Shown one piece after another: positions 7,393 to 15,906 of a DNA stretch of 64,000 nucleotides. The translations under genes were made by a program, and so were the position numbers. Position 1 is the stretch's first letter. Each line of letters opens with the position of its first letter. Source of the stretch: Lewinella sp. LCG006 (lineage in GTDB: Bacteria; Bacteroidota; Bacteroidia; Chitinophagales; Saprospiraceae); contig NZ_CP160680.1 in assembly GCF_040784935.1 (NCBI RefSeq), positions 1-64,000 on the forward strand, given 5' to 3'. Under the pieces are notes generated by a model, which was given only the letters and a program-made list of their open reading frames with translations, ran no database searches and was not told where the DNA came from.

Positions 7393-9207
7393 CTACTCCT
7401 TGTTTTCCCCTCCCTCAAGGATGACTGGCGTAGGGACTAAATCCACGCCTTGGACGGTCGGTGGTGGTGGCGGCGGCGGATTGATTTTCGGAAACGAAAT
7501 CACTCCCTGCAAAGGCCGCTGCATTCTCGCTTCGGAACGCTCGGCGGGTAAGTGTACCTGGCAACTCAACTGATAGTTGCTCATCTCCTGGTCGTTGATT
7601 CTACCCAATGGCCAGGTTTGTACTGTTTCTAAGATCAATACATATTCATGGCGACGAACATCCGTAACTACTTCTTTTACCTGGATTTCGATGGGGTCTA
7701 ATTGATCGCTACTGCGCAAGGTTAACTCGCTGAAATAAGGGATTTCCAAGAAGTCAACCGGGTTTTCTTTGTCCTTAATTTCCAGCGGCACCTTCCACTG
7801 GAGCGCGAAACGTCGATCTTCCTTAATGGAGAGATCAAAACGCCCCTGCCCAAATTGAACTACAGGATGAGCACTGGTCGGTAGCTCTTCATTCACTGAT
7901 AATTTTAGCACAGCATTACCGATCTGTTGCAAACTCCTGATTTGAAAAGACAAGTTTTGCTTCCCGGGTCGTTCAGCCAAAGGTCCCGTGAAAAGTTTTT
8001 TTGCAGGTTCTCCAATAATGGTAAAACGGCAGCCAAAACGACCCTCTTCCGAAAATGGTCGGGCTTCCAGGCGTGGAGCCTGAGCGTAAACACCCGGTGA
8101 TACGGTTTCTATGACCCAACCGCCACGAGCCAGGGAGGCCGGAATACCTTCTAAGGTTAAATAATGTCGATGTTCCACCCCTTCTGTGAGTAGTGGGAAT
8201 TCAGCATGCTTCTCAACAGCTGGTTGTAGCTGGGCAAAGTAGGCGATGATCGCATTAGGGTCAGGTAGGCGAGCATACCATTGCTGGCGGGTATATTTCT
8301 CATCAAAGTCAGCAAAAACGATGGTTTCCCAGTCAGTACCTGAGAAACTGGCCCTGCGACTACGCCCCCAATCCACTTGTGCATTGGCTTTAATCCCCAG
8401 AGGTGCGTTGATGTTCATCCCCAGCTCATTCTCAATTCGTCGACTTTCTTCCGCAGATGCGGTATGCTTAATCATGATTCCTGCAAAGGATTTCAAATAA
8501 TAAGCCTGCCCGATGTACTCGGGATGCGTTTGGTAAAATTCCCATAGTCGCAACATCAAGCTAGTCGTTTGGGCGTCTTTCGCCCGTAGTGCAGTCTCCA
8601 AAGGACTGATAAAAGTGCCGGCAATCGCGAGCACCGTCGACTCCTTGCGATCATCCGTACTCAGGGCCGCTTTAAAAGCAGCATAAGGAGGTTCGACGCC
8701 GGCATCTAGTGCGGCCTTGAGGTAACCACTACAATTTTCCGTAAGGATAAACGTATCAAACTCATCTGCGGGAGACAGTTCGAAGGAGGAAGTAACCCCT
8801 GGCAACTCCAAGCGGTTGGCGGGCTGAAAACGAACCACATTCAAAGGCAAGGCTGTCTCATCTTGACTGAAGATATACTGCAGCAATCCCCCGCCGCTGA
8901 GGTCCGCTTCCTCTACTTTGGTCCGCAGATCGCGGCTACCTAAAAAGCGACTTATATCTGCAGGCAGAAAATCACGACTGCCCTCCGCAGTCGCGAAGCC
9001 GCAATATTGGTAATGACGTTGAAAAGTCTTCTGTAGCGCTCGCCCCAATGACACCCTTGAATAGACCTTTTCGGGTGGCCAACTCTCGGCACGATGTTCA
9101 TTGAGTTTACTGCGGGCACGATCAATCCTTTGAGCATTAAGCGTTGGCGTCCCAAAAACGCTAAAAAACAATAACAATAACAAGCAGGGTAATTTTCCAG
9201 CAACCAT
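7393..9207 (-). CDS. Secreted protein of unknown function
   Basis: A 604-residue protein with an N-terminal signal peptide (MVAGKLPCLLLLLFFSVFG, cleavage near residue 25 after LNA). No catalytic motif or known family is recognised. The first half (about 30-330) reads as helical and resembles a repetitive scaffold. Residues about 340-560 are rich in alternating hydrophobic and polar residues and probably beta-sheet. The C-terminus has a PPPPPPP run followed by an acidic tail and lacks a T9SS sorting domain. It is convergent with the adaptor-like gene and divergent from nnr, so it is likely transcribed alone. Confidence 0.6.
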   Translation of the reverse strand: MVAGKLPCLLLLLFFSVFGTPTLNAQRIDRARSKLNEHRAESWPPEKVYSRVSLGRALQKTFQRHYQYCGFATAEGSRDFLPADISRFLGSRDLRTKVEEADLSGGGLLQYIFSQDETALPLNVVRFQPANRLELPGVTSSFELSPADEFDTFILTENCSGYLKAALDAGVEPPYAAFKAALSTDDRKESTVLAIAGTFISPLETALRAKDAQTTSLMLRLWEFYQTHPEYIGQAYYLKSFAGIMIKHTASAEESRRIENELGMNINAPLGIKANAQVDWGRSRRASFSGTDWETIVFADFDEKYTRQQWYARLPDPNAIIAYFAQLQPAVEKHAEFPLLTEGVEHRHYLTLEGIPASLARGGWVIETVSPGVYAQAPRLEARPFSEEGRFGCRFTIIGEPAKKLFTGPLAERPGKQNLSFQIRSLQQIGNAVLKLSVNEELPTSAHPVVQFGQGRFDLSIKEDRRFALQWKVPLEIKDKENPVDFLEIPYFSELTLRSSDQLDPIEIQVKEVVTDVRRHEYVLILETVQTWPLGRINDQEMSNYQLSCQVHLPAERSEARMQRPLQGVISFPKINPPPPPPPTVQGVDLVPTPVILEGGENKE

Positions 9208-9310
9208 ATCACTCTTTATTTCTGGGCTAAAACTATCTTCACAAAAGGTTTATTTTACGGAATGGCAAGAATACAAACAGCTTTTGTGTCTTTGTACTTA
9301 TTTTTGAAAT

Positions 9311-10828
9311 ATGTCACCACAAAAAATTCTTTCCGCAGCGCAGATACGCGCTTTAGATCAGCAGACCGTATCCCTGGAATCGATCACTTCCTACGAATTG
9401 ATGGAACGAGCAAGCCGTGCCTTTGCCAGCCAGTTCCAAAAAGACTATCCCGATACAGACAAAAATATCCTGATCGTTTGTGGGCCAGGAAACAATGGAG
9501 GTGATGGACTTGCCATTGCCCGGATACTCTATGAAGCTTGTTACGAAGTGAGTGTGCTGGTCATCAACTTAGGAAAAAACAGCCCCGACCAGCAGGAAAA
9601 CCTCAAGCGGTTACAAGAAAAACGGGGCGTTTCCATTCAGCGGTTATCTGAGGGAGATCCGCTACCTGATTTATCGGGTATAAAAATTATCATTGACGGG
9701 CTTTTCGGCTCCGGACTCAATCGCCCCATTGAAGGTTACTGGGCAGCATTGATCAAGCACCTCAACCAAAGTACCGTTGAACGGATTGCTATTGATATTC
9801 CCAGCGGGCTTTTTGCCGATTCGATGGCTGGGGGAGCGATCTTCAATGCCCATCGTACGTATACCTTCCAGTTGCCGAAGCTTTCATTTTTTGCTCCGGA
9901 GCATGCTTCTTTTTTAGGGCAGTGGCAGGTGCTCGATATTCAGCTTCATCCGGAGGCTTTGGCGGCTAAAGAAACCTCTCATTTTTATTTCCCCGGTGAA
10001 GCCGCTGCATCCTTCCTCAAAACGAGAGGGCGCTTTGACCATAAAGGCACCTTCGGACACACCCTGATCATTGCGGGGAGTTACGGTAAGATTGGTGCTG
10101 CTATCCTCTGTGCGCGGGCTGCTTTGCGGGCGGGCTGTGGCCTCGTCAGCGTGCATGTGCCTGTTTGTGGGTACGAAATTATGCAGATTGCCTTCCCGGA
10201 AGCAATGGTACTTACAGATCGCCACAAAGAGGTTTTCTCTACCGTACCTGAGCTCAAAACTTATGCCGCAGTAGGTGTGGGACCGGGCTTGGGTACCAAT
10301 GCGCTTACCCAAGCGGCCTTGTTGTCTTTACTTAAAGAAGCTAAAAAACCATTGGTGCTCGATGCTGATGCACTGAATATACTGGGTGAGCACCCTGATT
10401 GGCAAACTTTGATCCCGAAAGGAAGTATTCTTACTCCTCATCCTAAGGAATTTTCGCGCCTTTTTGGTGATACAACAGACAGCTTCCGCCGTTGGGAACG
10501 ATTGCAGCAACAAGCCCAGCGGTTGCAATGTTATATCTTGCTCAAGGGTGGCAATACGGTCATTGCTACGCCAGAGGGGCAGCTCTACTTTTTAACCGTT
10601 GGCAATCCTGGTATGGGAACTGCCGGAGCAGGCGATGTGTTGACGGGAATAATCTGTGGCCTATTGGCGCAAGGGTATGCTTCCCGCGAAGCTACTTTAC
10701 TAGGTGCCTGCCTCCACGGGTTAGCCGGTGATCTGGCAGCTGCCGAACAGCAAATGGAGAGTATTATTGCGGAAGACATCATCCAATATTTAGGAAAAGC
10801 TTTCGCTCAACTAAGAACCCAATCATGA
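9311..10828 (+). CDS. nnr: Bifunctional NAD(P)H-hydrate epimerase / ADP-dependent NAD(P)H-hydrate dehydratase
   Basis: Repairs hydrated NADH and NADPH: the N-terminal YjeF_N domain interconverts the R and S epimers and the C-terminal kinase-fold domain dehydrates the S form using ADP. The epimerase nucleotide motif GPGNNGGDGLAIAR is at 58-71. The dehydratase motif NPGMGTAGAGDVLTG is at about 432-446, with catalytic Asp442. The full 505-residue fusion length is normal for the family. The sirtuin start overlaps its last 4 bases, so the two NAD-related genes are translationally coupled. Confidence 0.95.
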   Translation: MSPQKILSAAQIRALDQQTVSLESITSYELMERASRAFASQFQKDYPDTDKNILIVCGPGNNGGDGLAIARILYEACYEVSVLVINLGKNSPDQQENLKRLQEKRGVSIQRLSEGDPLPDLSGIKIIIDGLFGSGLNRPIEGYWAALIKHLNQSTVERIAIDIPSGLFADSMAGGAIFNAHRTYTFQLPKLSFFAPEHASFLGQWQVLDIQLHPEALAAKETSHFYFPGEAAASFLKTRGRFDHKGTFGHTLIIAGSYGKIGAAILCARAALRAGCGLVSVHVPVCGYEIMQIAFPEAMVLTDRHKEVFSTVPELKTYAAVGVGPGLGTNALTQAALLSLLKEAKKPLVLDADALNILGEHPDWQTLIPKGSILTPHPKEFSRLFGDTTDSFRRWERLQQQAQRLQCYILLKGGNTVIATPEGQLYFLTVGNPGMGTAGAGDVLTGIICGLLAQGYASREATLLGACLHGLAGDLAAAEQQMESIIAEDIIQYLGKAFAQLRTQS

Positions 10829-11523
10829 GTAAGAGACAAAAAATAGTCATCCTCACAGGTGCAGGAATCAGCGCAGAAAGTGGCATCAATACTTTCCGTG
10901 ATGCCGACGGGTTGTGGGAAGGGCACGATGTGATGGAAGTAGCTTCGCCAGAAGGATGGCGAAAGAATCAGGCATTGGTGCTCGATTTTTATAACCAACG
11001 CCGCCGCCAGTTGAAAACAGTGGTTCCCAACGCAGCACACCTGGCGCTTAAAGAACTGGAAAAACAATATGAAGTGGTGGTCATCACTCAAAATGTTGAT
11101 GATCTACACGAGCGAGGAGGCAGTACCAACATCATTCATTTGCACGGAGAACTGAAAAAAGTCCGTAGTACGGGTGATGAGGACCTTATTTACGATTGGG
11201 AGGATGATTGTGTACTGGGTGATCGTTGTAAAAAAGGTTATCAATTGCGGCCTCACATCGTTTGGTTTGGTGAGGCAGTACCCGCGTTGGAAGCTGCTGT
11301 TGACGAAATCTATGATGCACATCATATACTCATCATCGGCACCTCTATGCAAGTCTATCCAGCTGCTGGCTTGGTGGGATATGCTCCTCGTGATGCTAAT
11401 ATCTACTACATCGACCCCAATCCTAGCATCAATTATGAGTTGCAGCGAAGAAACAAGCTGGAAGTCTTTCCTGAAGCAGCGACTACCGGTGTGCGAAAAC
11501 TAGTAGACCGCTTACTTGTTTAA
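10825..11523 (+). CDS. cobB: Sir2-family NAD-dependent protein deacylase (sirtuin)
   Basis: Removes acyl groups from lysine using NAD+. Motifs seen are GAGISAESG (12-20), TQNVDDLH (88-95) and the catalytic HLHG with His107. Tyr56 and Arg59 (FYNQRRR) match the Tyr-x-x-Arg pair that binds succinyl or malonyl groups in the SIRT5/CobB class, so desuccinylation is likely. Only two cysteines (129 and 135) remain where four normally bind zinc; the first pair reads RST. The zinc knuckle is therefore incomplete, as in some Bacteroidota relatives. It overlaps nnr by 4 bases. Confidence 0.93.
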   Translation: MSKRQKIVILTGAGISAESGINTFRDADGLWEGHDVMEVASPEGWRKNQALVLDFYNQRRRQLKTVVPNAAHLALKELEKQYEVVVITQNVDDLHERGGSTNIIHLHGELKKVRSTGDEDLIYDWEDDCVLGDRCKKGYQLRPHIVWFGEAVPALEAAVDEIYDAHHILIIGTSMQVYPAAGLVGYAPRDANIYYIDPNPSINYELQRRNKLEVFPEAATTGVRKLVDRLLV

Positions 11524-11557
11524 AGAAAAGGCTCCAACAAAACTAATTGTCGGAGCC
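11521..11557 (-). terminator. Intrinsic terminator for the sigma factor gene
   Basis: GGCTCC (11530-11535) pairs with GGAGCC (11552-11557), extended by inner pairs. On the minus strand it is followed by TTTTCTTT. There is no T tail on the plus strand, so it mainly serves the minus-strand gene. Confidence 0.65.
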
Positions 11558-11610
11558 CATTCTGTTCACTTGTTTAAAGTCAGTTCTTATTTGGCAGTTA
11601 CGCCATAGTG

Positions 11611-12165
11611 TCATGCCGTTTTTGTATTTCGCTGCTGTTCCTGCAGCAAATTCGTCGTTGCATCTGCATACATTTTCTGCAATTTGCGACGAGCAAAGAA
11701 AATGCGGCTTTTGATGGTACCTAGAGGCGAACCTAACTCCTCAGCAATTTCATCGTACTTATACCCCTGGTAAGCCATCATAAAGGGTATTTTGAAATCA
11801 TCAGGCAAGCGGTCCACCATTTCTACCAATTCCTTATAAGCGACCTGGGTTTCGCCATCATTCTCGATGGGGCGTTCGCCAGAGTTGATATAATAATCGT
11901 TGGGCGTTTGGTCGATAATGAGGTTGCGGCGTACCTTCTTACGGTAGTTATTGATAAAGATATTCCGCATAATGGTTACTGCCCAGGCCTTGAAATTAGT
12001 GCCCTGGCGATATTTATCTGCGTTGGTGATAATCCTTAGTGCGGTATCCTGATACAAGTCTTCTGCATCGTCGCTATTGCCTGTCAGTTTCATAGAGAAT
12101 GCCTTTAGTGAATTACTGATGGCATCCAATTGATCCTGTATTTGGTTCTGAATCGCGTATAGCAT
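11611..12165 (-). CDS. ECF-type sigma-70 family RNA polymerase sigma factor
   Basis: A 184-residue two-domain sigma factor. Region 2 (about 20-90) includes DDAEDLYQDTALRI and the -10-recognition segment NFKAWAVTIMRNIFINNYRK. Region 4 (about 125-175) contains the helix-turn-helix GYKYDEIAEELGSPLGTIKSR. No anti-sigma gene is adjacent. Related ECF factors are common and often constitutive in Bacteroidota. The regulon cannot be read from the sequence. A good promoter lies 36 bases upstream and a terminator follows. Confidence 0.92.
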   Translation of the reverse strand: MLYAIQNQIQDQLDAISNSLKAFSMKLTGNSDDAEDLYQDTALRIITNADKYRQGTNFKAWAVTIMRNIFINNYRKKVRRNLIIDQTPNDYYINSGERPIENDGETQVAYKELVEMVDRLPDDFKIPFMMAYQGYKYDEIAEELGSPLGTIKSRIFFARRKLQKMYADATTNLLQEQQRNTKTA

Positions 12166-12200
12166 ATCAGGGGTGATTTATATTGTGTAATTATTTTTGT

Positions 12201-12232
12201 CAAAAATACCTACATTCTCTATCAAATGCAAA
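12201..12232 (-). promoter_or_regulatory. Bacteroidota-type promoter of the ECF sigma gene
   Basis: Read on the minus strand, TTTG (complement of 12229-12232), 20 bases and TATTTTTG (complement of 12201-12208) match the phylum consensus exactly. Transcription would start near 12195, about 30 bases before the ATG. Confidence 0.7.
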
Positions 12233-12431
12233 TATTTTTTACTTTTCAACTATATTTGTACAAGAACTGTTCCACAGAAGACGATATGACGCAATGTCAG
12301 TTTAAAAAGTGTTAATTTTCTTAACATATTACAACAAAATGACCTTCTCCTTTGTATTTTGGAGGAGGAAAGAATAACGAGTGGTTCTTGATGGGATTGA
12401 TTAGACGATTCCTACACAAATGTGCAAGTAA

Positions 12432-12965
12432 ATGGAGAATGTTAAGCAGGACAAACAAATCAGCAATAGCTACCTTGCTGCCAATCTTAGGTTTTTACGA
12501 AAGCGTAAGAAGTTAAGTCAGGAAGAATTGGCGGTTGAGGTAGGCCTCAATAGGGGTAATATTGCTTCTTACGAAAATGGGTCTGCTGAACCCAAAATCA
12601 GTAATCTGCTGCGCATAGCGGAATTTTTCGGTATTTCCCTTATTGATCTCGCCCAACGCGATCTTACCGAACAAGACACGCTTAATTCGCTTACCAGGAT
12701 TCACGGATTGTGCCCTCAAGAAAGAGCCAAATTAGAAGGACTTTTTCAAGGTGCCTTGGATTTTGACCAGTTTCTAAAAGGTATTTATACTTGTTATACT
12801 TACAAATCTAAAGACATGGAGAAGAATAACCAAGACCTGCCCCAAGTCGCTAAGTTTCTCCGTAGCCACTTTGAGCAACTGCATGCAGCTGCCCTTAAAT
12901 TATCCGAACAACATTTGCAGCTACTGCGCATGTGCCACACCAAGGAAGAAAAGAAAGACGCATGA
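12432..12965 (+). CDS. XRE-family helix-turn-helix regulator
   Basis: A 177-residue protein with a Cro/cI-type DNA-binding domain at about 18-72 (NLRFLRKRKKLSQEELAVEV, then NRGNIASYENGSAEPKISNL). The remaining 100 residues are helical, without a recognised ligand domain. The final ATGA overlaps the start codon of the DNA glycosylase gene, so the two are cotranslated. It may control this operon, but no operator was identified. Confidence 0.88.
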   Translation: MENVKQDKQISNSYLAANLRFLRKRKKLSQEELAVEVGLNRGNIASYENGSAEPKISNLLRIAEFFGISLIDLAQRDLTEQDTLNSLTRIHGLCPQERAKLEGLFQGALDFDQFLKGIYTCYTYKSKDMEKNNQDLPQVAKFLRSHFEQLHAAALKLSEQHLQLLRMCHTKEEKKDA

Positions 12966-13600
12966 GCACAGCTACTTCGGAGGGATTGATCACAGGAGAA
13001 GATGGCAAACTGCGCTGCTGGTGGCACGGTAATCAGGAGGATTATCTTCATTACCATGACAATGAGTGGGGATATCCGGTAAAAGATGATTTTCGCCTTT
13101 TTGAAAAAATTTGCCTGGAAGGTTTCCAGTCCGGACTAAGTTGGTTGACGATTCTGCGCAAGCGAGAAAATTTCAGAGAAGCGTTCCACCACTTCGACTA
13201 TTATAAGGTTGCACAAATGGGCCCTGATGATGTAGAGGCACTTGTCCAAAATGCAGGCATCATTCGACATAGAGGAAAAATAAAGAGCACCATCAATAAT
13301 GCCCAACGGGCCGTTGCACTCGTAGAAGAGAAAGGGTCTTTAGCGAAGTATTTCTGGTCCTTTGAACCCCCAGCAAGCGAAAGACCTCGCGTGATGAATC
13401 ACGAAAATTTGCGTCAGCTGGCCCATACGCCATCTTCTACCGCCTTAAGCAAAGATCTCAAAAAACGTGGCTGGAGTTTTGTAGGGCCTACCACTGCTTA
13501 TGCCTTCATGCAAGCAATGGGCCTTGTCAATGATCATCTTGAAGGTTGTCATTGTCGTCCGCTAGCGGTCGCTGCGCGGGCTGATTTTGAGTTATCTTAG
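12962..13600 (+). CDS. tag: DNA-3-methyladenine glycosylase I
   Basis: Excises 3-methyladenine from alkylated DNA to start base-excision repair. The start at 12962 is preferred because its ATG overlaps the preceding stop (ATGA) and MSTATSEG leads directly into the family core; an in-frame ATG at 12932 would add ten residues with no homology. The zinc-snap ligands are Cys19 and His32 at the N-terminus and His192 and Cys196 (DHLEGC) at the C-terminus, matching the E. coli Tag pattern. Core motifs CLEGFQSGLSW and the NAGIIRHRGKI segment are present. Length (212) is slightly above the usual 190. Confidence 0.94.
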   Translation: MSTATSEGLITGEDGKLRCWWHGNQEDYLHYHDNEWGYPVKDDFRLFEKICLEGFQSGLSWLTILRKRENFREAFHHFDYYKVAQMGPDDVEALVQNAGIIRHRGKIKSTINNAQRAVALVEEKGSLAKYFWSFEPPASERPRVMNHENLRQLAHTPSSTALSKDLKKRGWSFVGPTTAYAFMQAMGLVNDHLEGCHCRPLAVAARADFELS

Positions 13601-13682
13601 AGCTTGTACTGCTTGGCTACTTTTGTCAGAATGAATCATGCCCCACAAAATGACGGTGAACCAACAAAACAGTCAAAAGCCA

Positions 13683-14099
13683 CTAAATCATCTCCACGAG
13701 CAACTCAACCGTATAAAGGCTGGGATCAATATTTTCATTGTCCACAAAATCCGTAGGGTAAGGAAAAACATTCAATAAAGTGACCGACCATTCTCCTAGC
13801 ACAACTTGCTCAGGAGCTGTATTTATTGGGCTTAAGCCCAACTCAAGGACCTCCTCATTGAGTTCAAGGGCGACGATAACTTCCCCTGCCCAAAAGCAAG
13901 TCCCTGGTTCCGGGCAGCGACTATCGGTGATAACGTTGACAAACTTTACCTCAGGGCCACCACAAGTGCAGGTCGCAAGCTCGTTGTATTCTAAGGTGAA
14001 AGCAGTACTTTCTTTGTATACCGTATTCAGGTTTTCAGTCTCTTGCTCACAAGCAAAAAAGAGTAAGCTGAACAGGGCAAATAATAAATAGATTCTCAT
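13683..14099 (-). CDS. Small lipoprotein of unknown function
   Basis: A 138-residue protein with a type II signal peptide (lipobox LFFAC, lipidated Cys17). The mature part is short and beta-rich. It contains ATCTCGG and DSRCPEPGTCFWAGE, a cysteine-containing segment seen in many small Bacteroidota lipoproteins of unknown role. The gene stands alone and is followed upstream by a MITE-like repeat. Confidence 0.7.
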   Translation of the reverse strand: MRIYLLFALFSLLFFACEQETENLNTVYKESTAFTLEYNELATCTCGGPEVKFVNVITDSRCPEPGTCFWAGEVIVALELNEEVLELGLSPINTAPEQVVLGEWSVTLLNVFPYPTDFVDNENIDPSLYTVELLVEMI

Positions 14100-14474
14100 T
14101 TTGACGAACTATATAGTTCACCAACCCAGGATTTGTGAATTCTGACTTGCTCTTTTTCCGCCTCGCTGCGTTGAAAAGCCTCGCCAACGCGCTGCGTTGC
14201 CTACGTTTTTCGCCTTGCGAGTCAAAAAAATAGCGGCGTCATTTTTTCACAAATCCTGACTTGGTGAACTATAGTTATTAAGGAGGTTCTTTACCTATAA
14301 AACATATTTCCAAGTAAAATAGTTAATCCATAACTCTTAGGATATCAACAGGTCGTATTTTGCAGTCAATGCCACAACATTGAGTTATAGGATGTTGTTA
14401 TACCCGTTGATAAGAGGTTCGGGAATATTGACAAATCTTTTATCTATTCAATTATCATCTTACGCAAAATAAAA
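14100..14474. other. Intergenic region holding a MITE-like repeat
   Basis: The first 177 bases contain the palindromic element described separately (14107-14276). The remaining 198 bases are A+T-rich leader before the TlpA-like gene; I see no RNA gene or convincing promoter in them. Confidence 0.5.
14107..14276. mobile_element. MITE-like element, intact copy (about 170 bp)
   Basis: Terminal inverted repeats of about 30 bp bound the element. The left end (14107-14138) and right end (14247-14276) share AACTATA, GTTCACCAA and CAGGATTTGTGA, with a 2-base offset and few mismatches. The interior is GC-rich and has no reading frame. The interior segments around 14142-14169 and 14200-14240 recur near 41100 and 42667, so this is a repeat family. 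No transposase is encoded, so movement would depend on another element. Confidence 0.65.
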
Positions 14475-15062
14475 ATGGCGGACATGCGACACCTCCTCTC
14501 CGGCTTGCTGGCCTTAACCTTATTCTGCACGGCAGCTTGTCAATCCACCACACAAAAGGAAGAAGGAGAAACGTCTACTCCTGTTGAAACAACTGCAACT
14601 AAACCTAGTCAAGTAATGGGTCTTCCTGTTACTGACACACTCCCCTACCCTATTGTAGCAGACTTTGCTGAATTGGCGCCTATTTTTTCTCGTACGGATG
14701 ATAAAATCTACGTGATCAATTTTTGGGCAACCTGGTGCGGCCCTTGTGTAGAAGAACTTCCTTACTTCGAAAAACTAGCGGAAGAGACCCAACCTGAAGA
14801 GGTAGAAATAGTAATGGTAAGCCTGGATTTTCGGCGTGATGTTCGCACTAAACTATTGAAATTCATCAAAGAGCGCCCCTTTGATCTTCCGGTCATTGCA
14901 CTGACGGATACCAAAACCAATGTGTGGATCGACCAAGTGGATCCTGAATGGGGAGGTGCTATCCCGATCACGATTATTTACCGTCAGGATAAGCGCTTGT
15001 TTTTTCCTGACCAATTTGCGAATTACGAAGAGCTGTACAATGCAGTTCAATCTATACAATAA
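14475..15062 (+). CDS. TlpA-type thioredoxin-fold lipoprotein
   Basis: An envelope thiol-disulfide oxidoreductase. The lipobox CTAAC gives lipidated Cys22, followed by a Thr/Glu-rich linker. The thioredoxin fold holds the active site WATWCGPC with Cys88 and Cys91, and a downstream IPITI segment that supplies the cis-proline. A later ATG at 14484 is an alternative start and would give an equally good signal peptide. The next gene, also a redox lipoprotein, begins 18 bases downstream, so they form an operon. Confidence 0.88.
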   Translation: MADMRHLLSGLLALTLFCTAACQSTTQKEEGETSTPVETTATKPSQVMGLPVTDTLPYPIVADFAELAPIFSRTDDKIYVINFWATWCGPCVEELPYFEKLAEETQPEEVEIVMVSLDFRRDVRTKLLKFIKERPFDLPVIALTDTKTNVWIDQVDPEWGGAIPITIIYRQDKRLFFPDQFANYEELYNAVQSIQ

Positions 15063-15080
15063 CCTATAAATCGTTCAACA

Positions 15081-15788
15081 ATGAAAATTGCAACTTTGCT
15101 TCGTGCCCTGGCACCAATGATGGTACTAGTAGCCCTCTTTAGCTGCCAAAATGCTCCTGCTGATACGGCGTCAACCGACAACACAGAAGAAGCCGTTAGT
15201 AAAACTGTAAGTCTGACTACAGATGCTGCGGATATCACTGGTGTAAACGTAGGCGATAAAGCGCCTTCTTTTAATCTTAAGAACATTGACGGGAAGATGT
15301 ATTCTTTTGAAAACATCAAAGATGCCAATGGAAATACCCCTAAAGGCTACGTGGTTACTTTCACTTGCAATACCTGTCCTTATGCGGTGATGTACGAAGA
15401 TCGTCTCATCGAATTACACAATACCCTGTCGCCTAAAGGTTATCCTGTGGTGGCTATCCAGCCCAATGATCCCGAAGTGAAAGAGGGCGATAATTTTGTG
15501 AGTATGCAACAGCGTGCCAAGGAAAAAGGCTTTCCTTTCCTCTATCTGATCGATGAAGGACAAGCAATTTACCCACAATACGGAGCGAGCCGTACGCCAG
15601 AAATCTACTTGGTGGATGCTAACCAGATCGTTCGCTACCATGGTGCTATTGATGACAATGCCCAAGATGCTGAAGCGGTGACGGTGAATTATGTAGAGAA
15701 AGCGGTAGAAGCTATTGAAAATGGCCAGGAGCCTAATCCCGCTGATGTAAAAGCGATTGGTTGTACCATTAAGACGAAGAAGATTTAA
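15081..15788 (+). CDS. Redoxin-type (AhpC/TSA-like) lipoprotein with CNTC motif
   Basis: A 235-residue lipoprotein (lipobox LFSC, Cys22). The mature domain begins VGDKAPSFNLKNIDGK, typical of thioredoxin-like peroxiredoxins, and carries the two-cysteine motif CNTCPYA at 96-102 in place of WCxxC. Such proteins are usually annotated as redoxins or thioredoxin family, and the substrate is unknown. The operon with the TlpA-like gene suggests that they exchange electrons at the outer envelope. Confidence 0.85.
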   Translation: MKIATLLRALAPMMVLVALFSCQNAPADTASTDNTEEAVSKTVSLTTDAADITGVNVGDKAPSFNLKNIDGKMYSFENIKDANGNTPKGYVVTFTCNTCPYAVMYEDRLIELHNTLSPKGYPVVAIQPNDPEVKEGDNFVSMQQRAKEKGFPFLYLIDEGQAIYPQYGASRTPEIYLVDANQIVRYHGAIDDNAQDAEAVTVNYVEKAVEAIENGQEPNPADVKAIGCTIKTKKI

Positions 15789-15792
15789 TGTG

Positions 15793-15899
15793 GGTACTAA
15801 GTACTTGGTATAGGGTAAGTCTACCTGTTCGGTGGACAGACGGGCTTGGCACAGCCAGTTAAAGCTAATCCATATACCCTATACTAAGTACCTAGTACT
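15793..15899. repeat. Inverted repeat between convergent genes
   Basis: GTACTAAGTACTTGGTATAG (from 15794) is repeated in inverted, slightly offset form at 15875-15899. The arms are about 25 bases with one small indel, and the spacer is about 57 bases. It lies between converging genes and may terminate transcription, though no T run follows. Confidence 0.5.
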
Positions 15900-15906
15900 T
15901 TGATGT

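Noticed and set aside
9299-9306. TATTTTTG as a promoter for nnr
   Set aside because: It ends only 4 bases before the ATG and no -33 element is at the right distance, so it would leave no usable leader.
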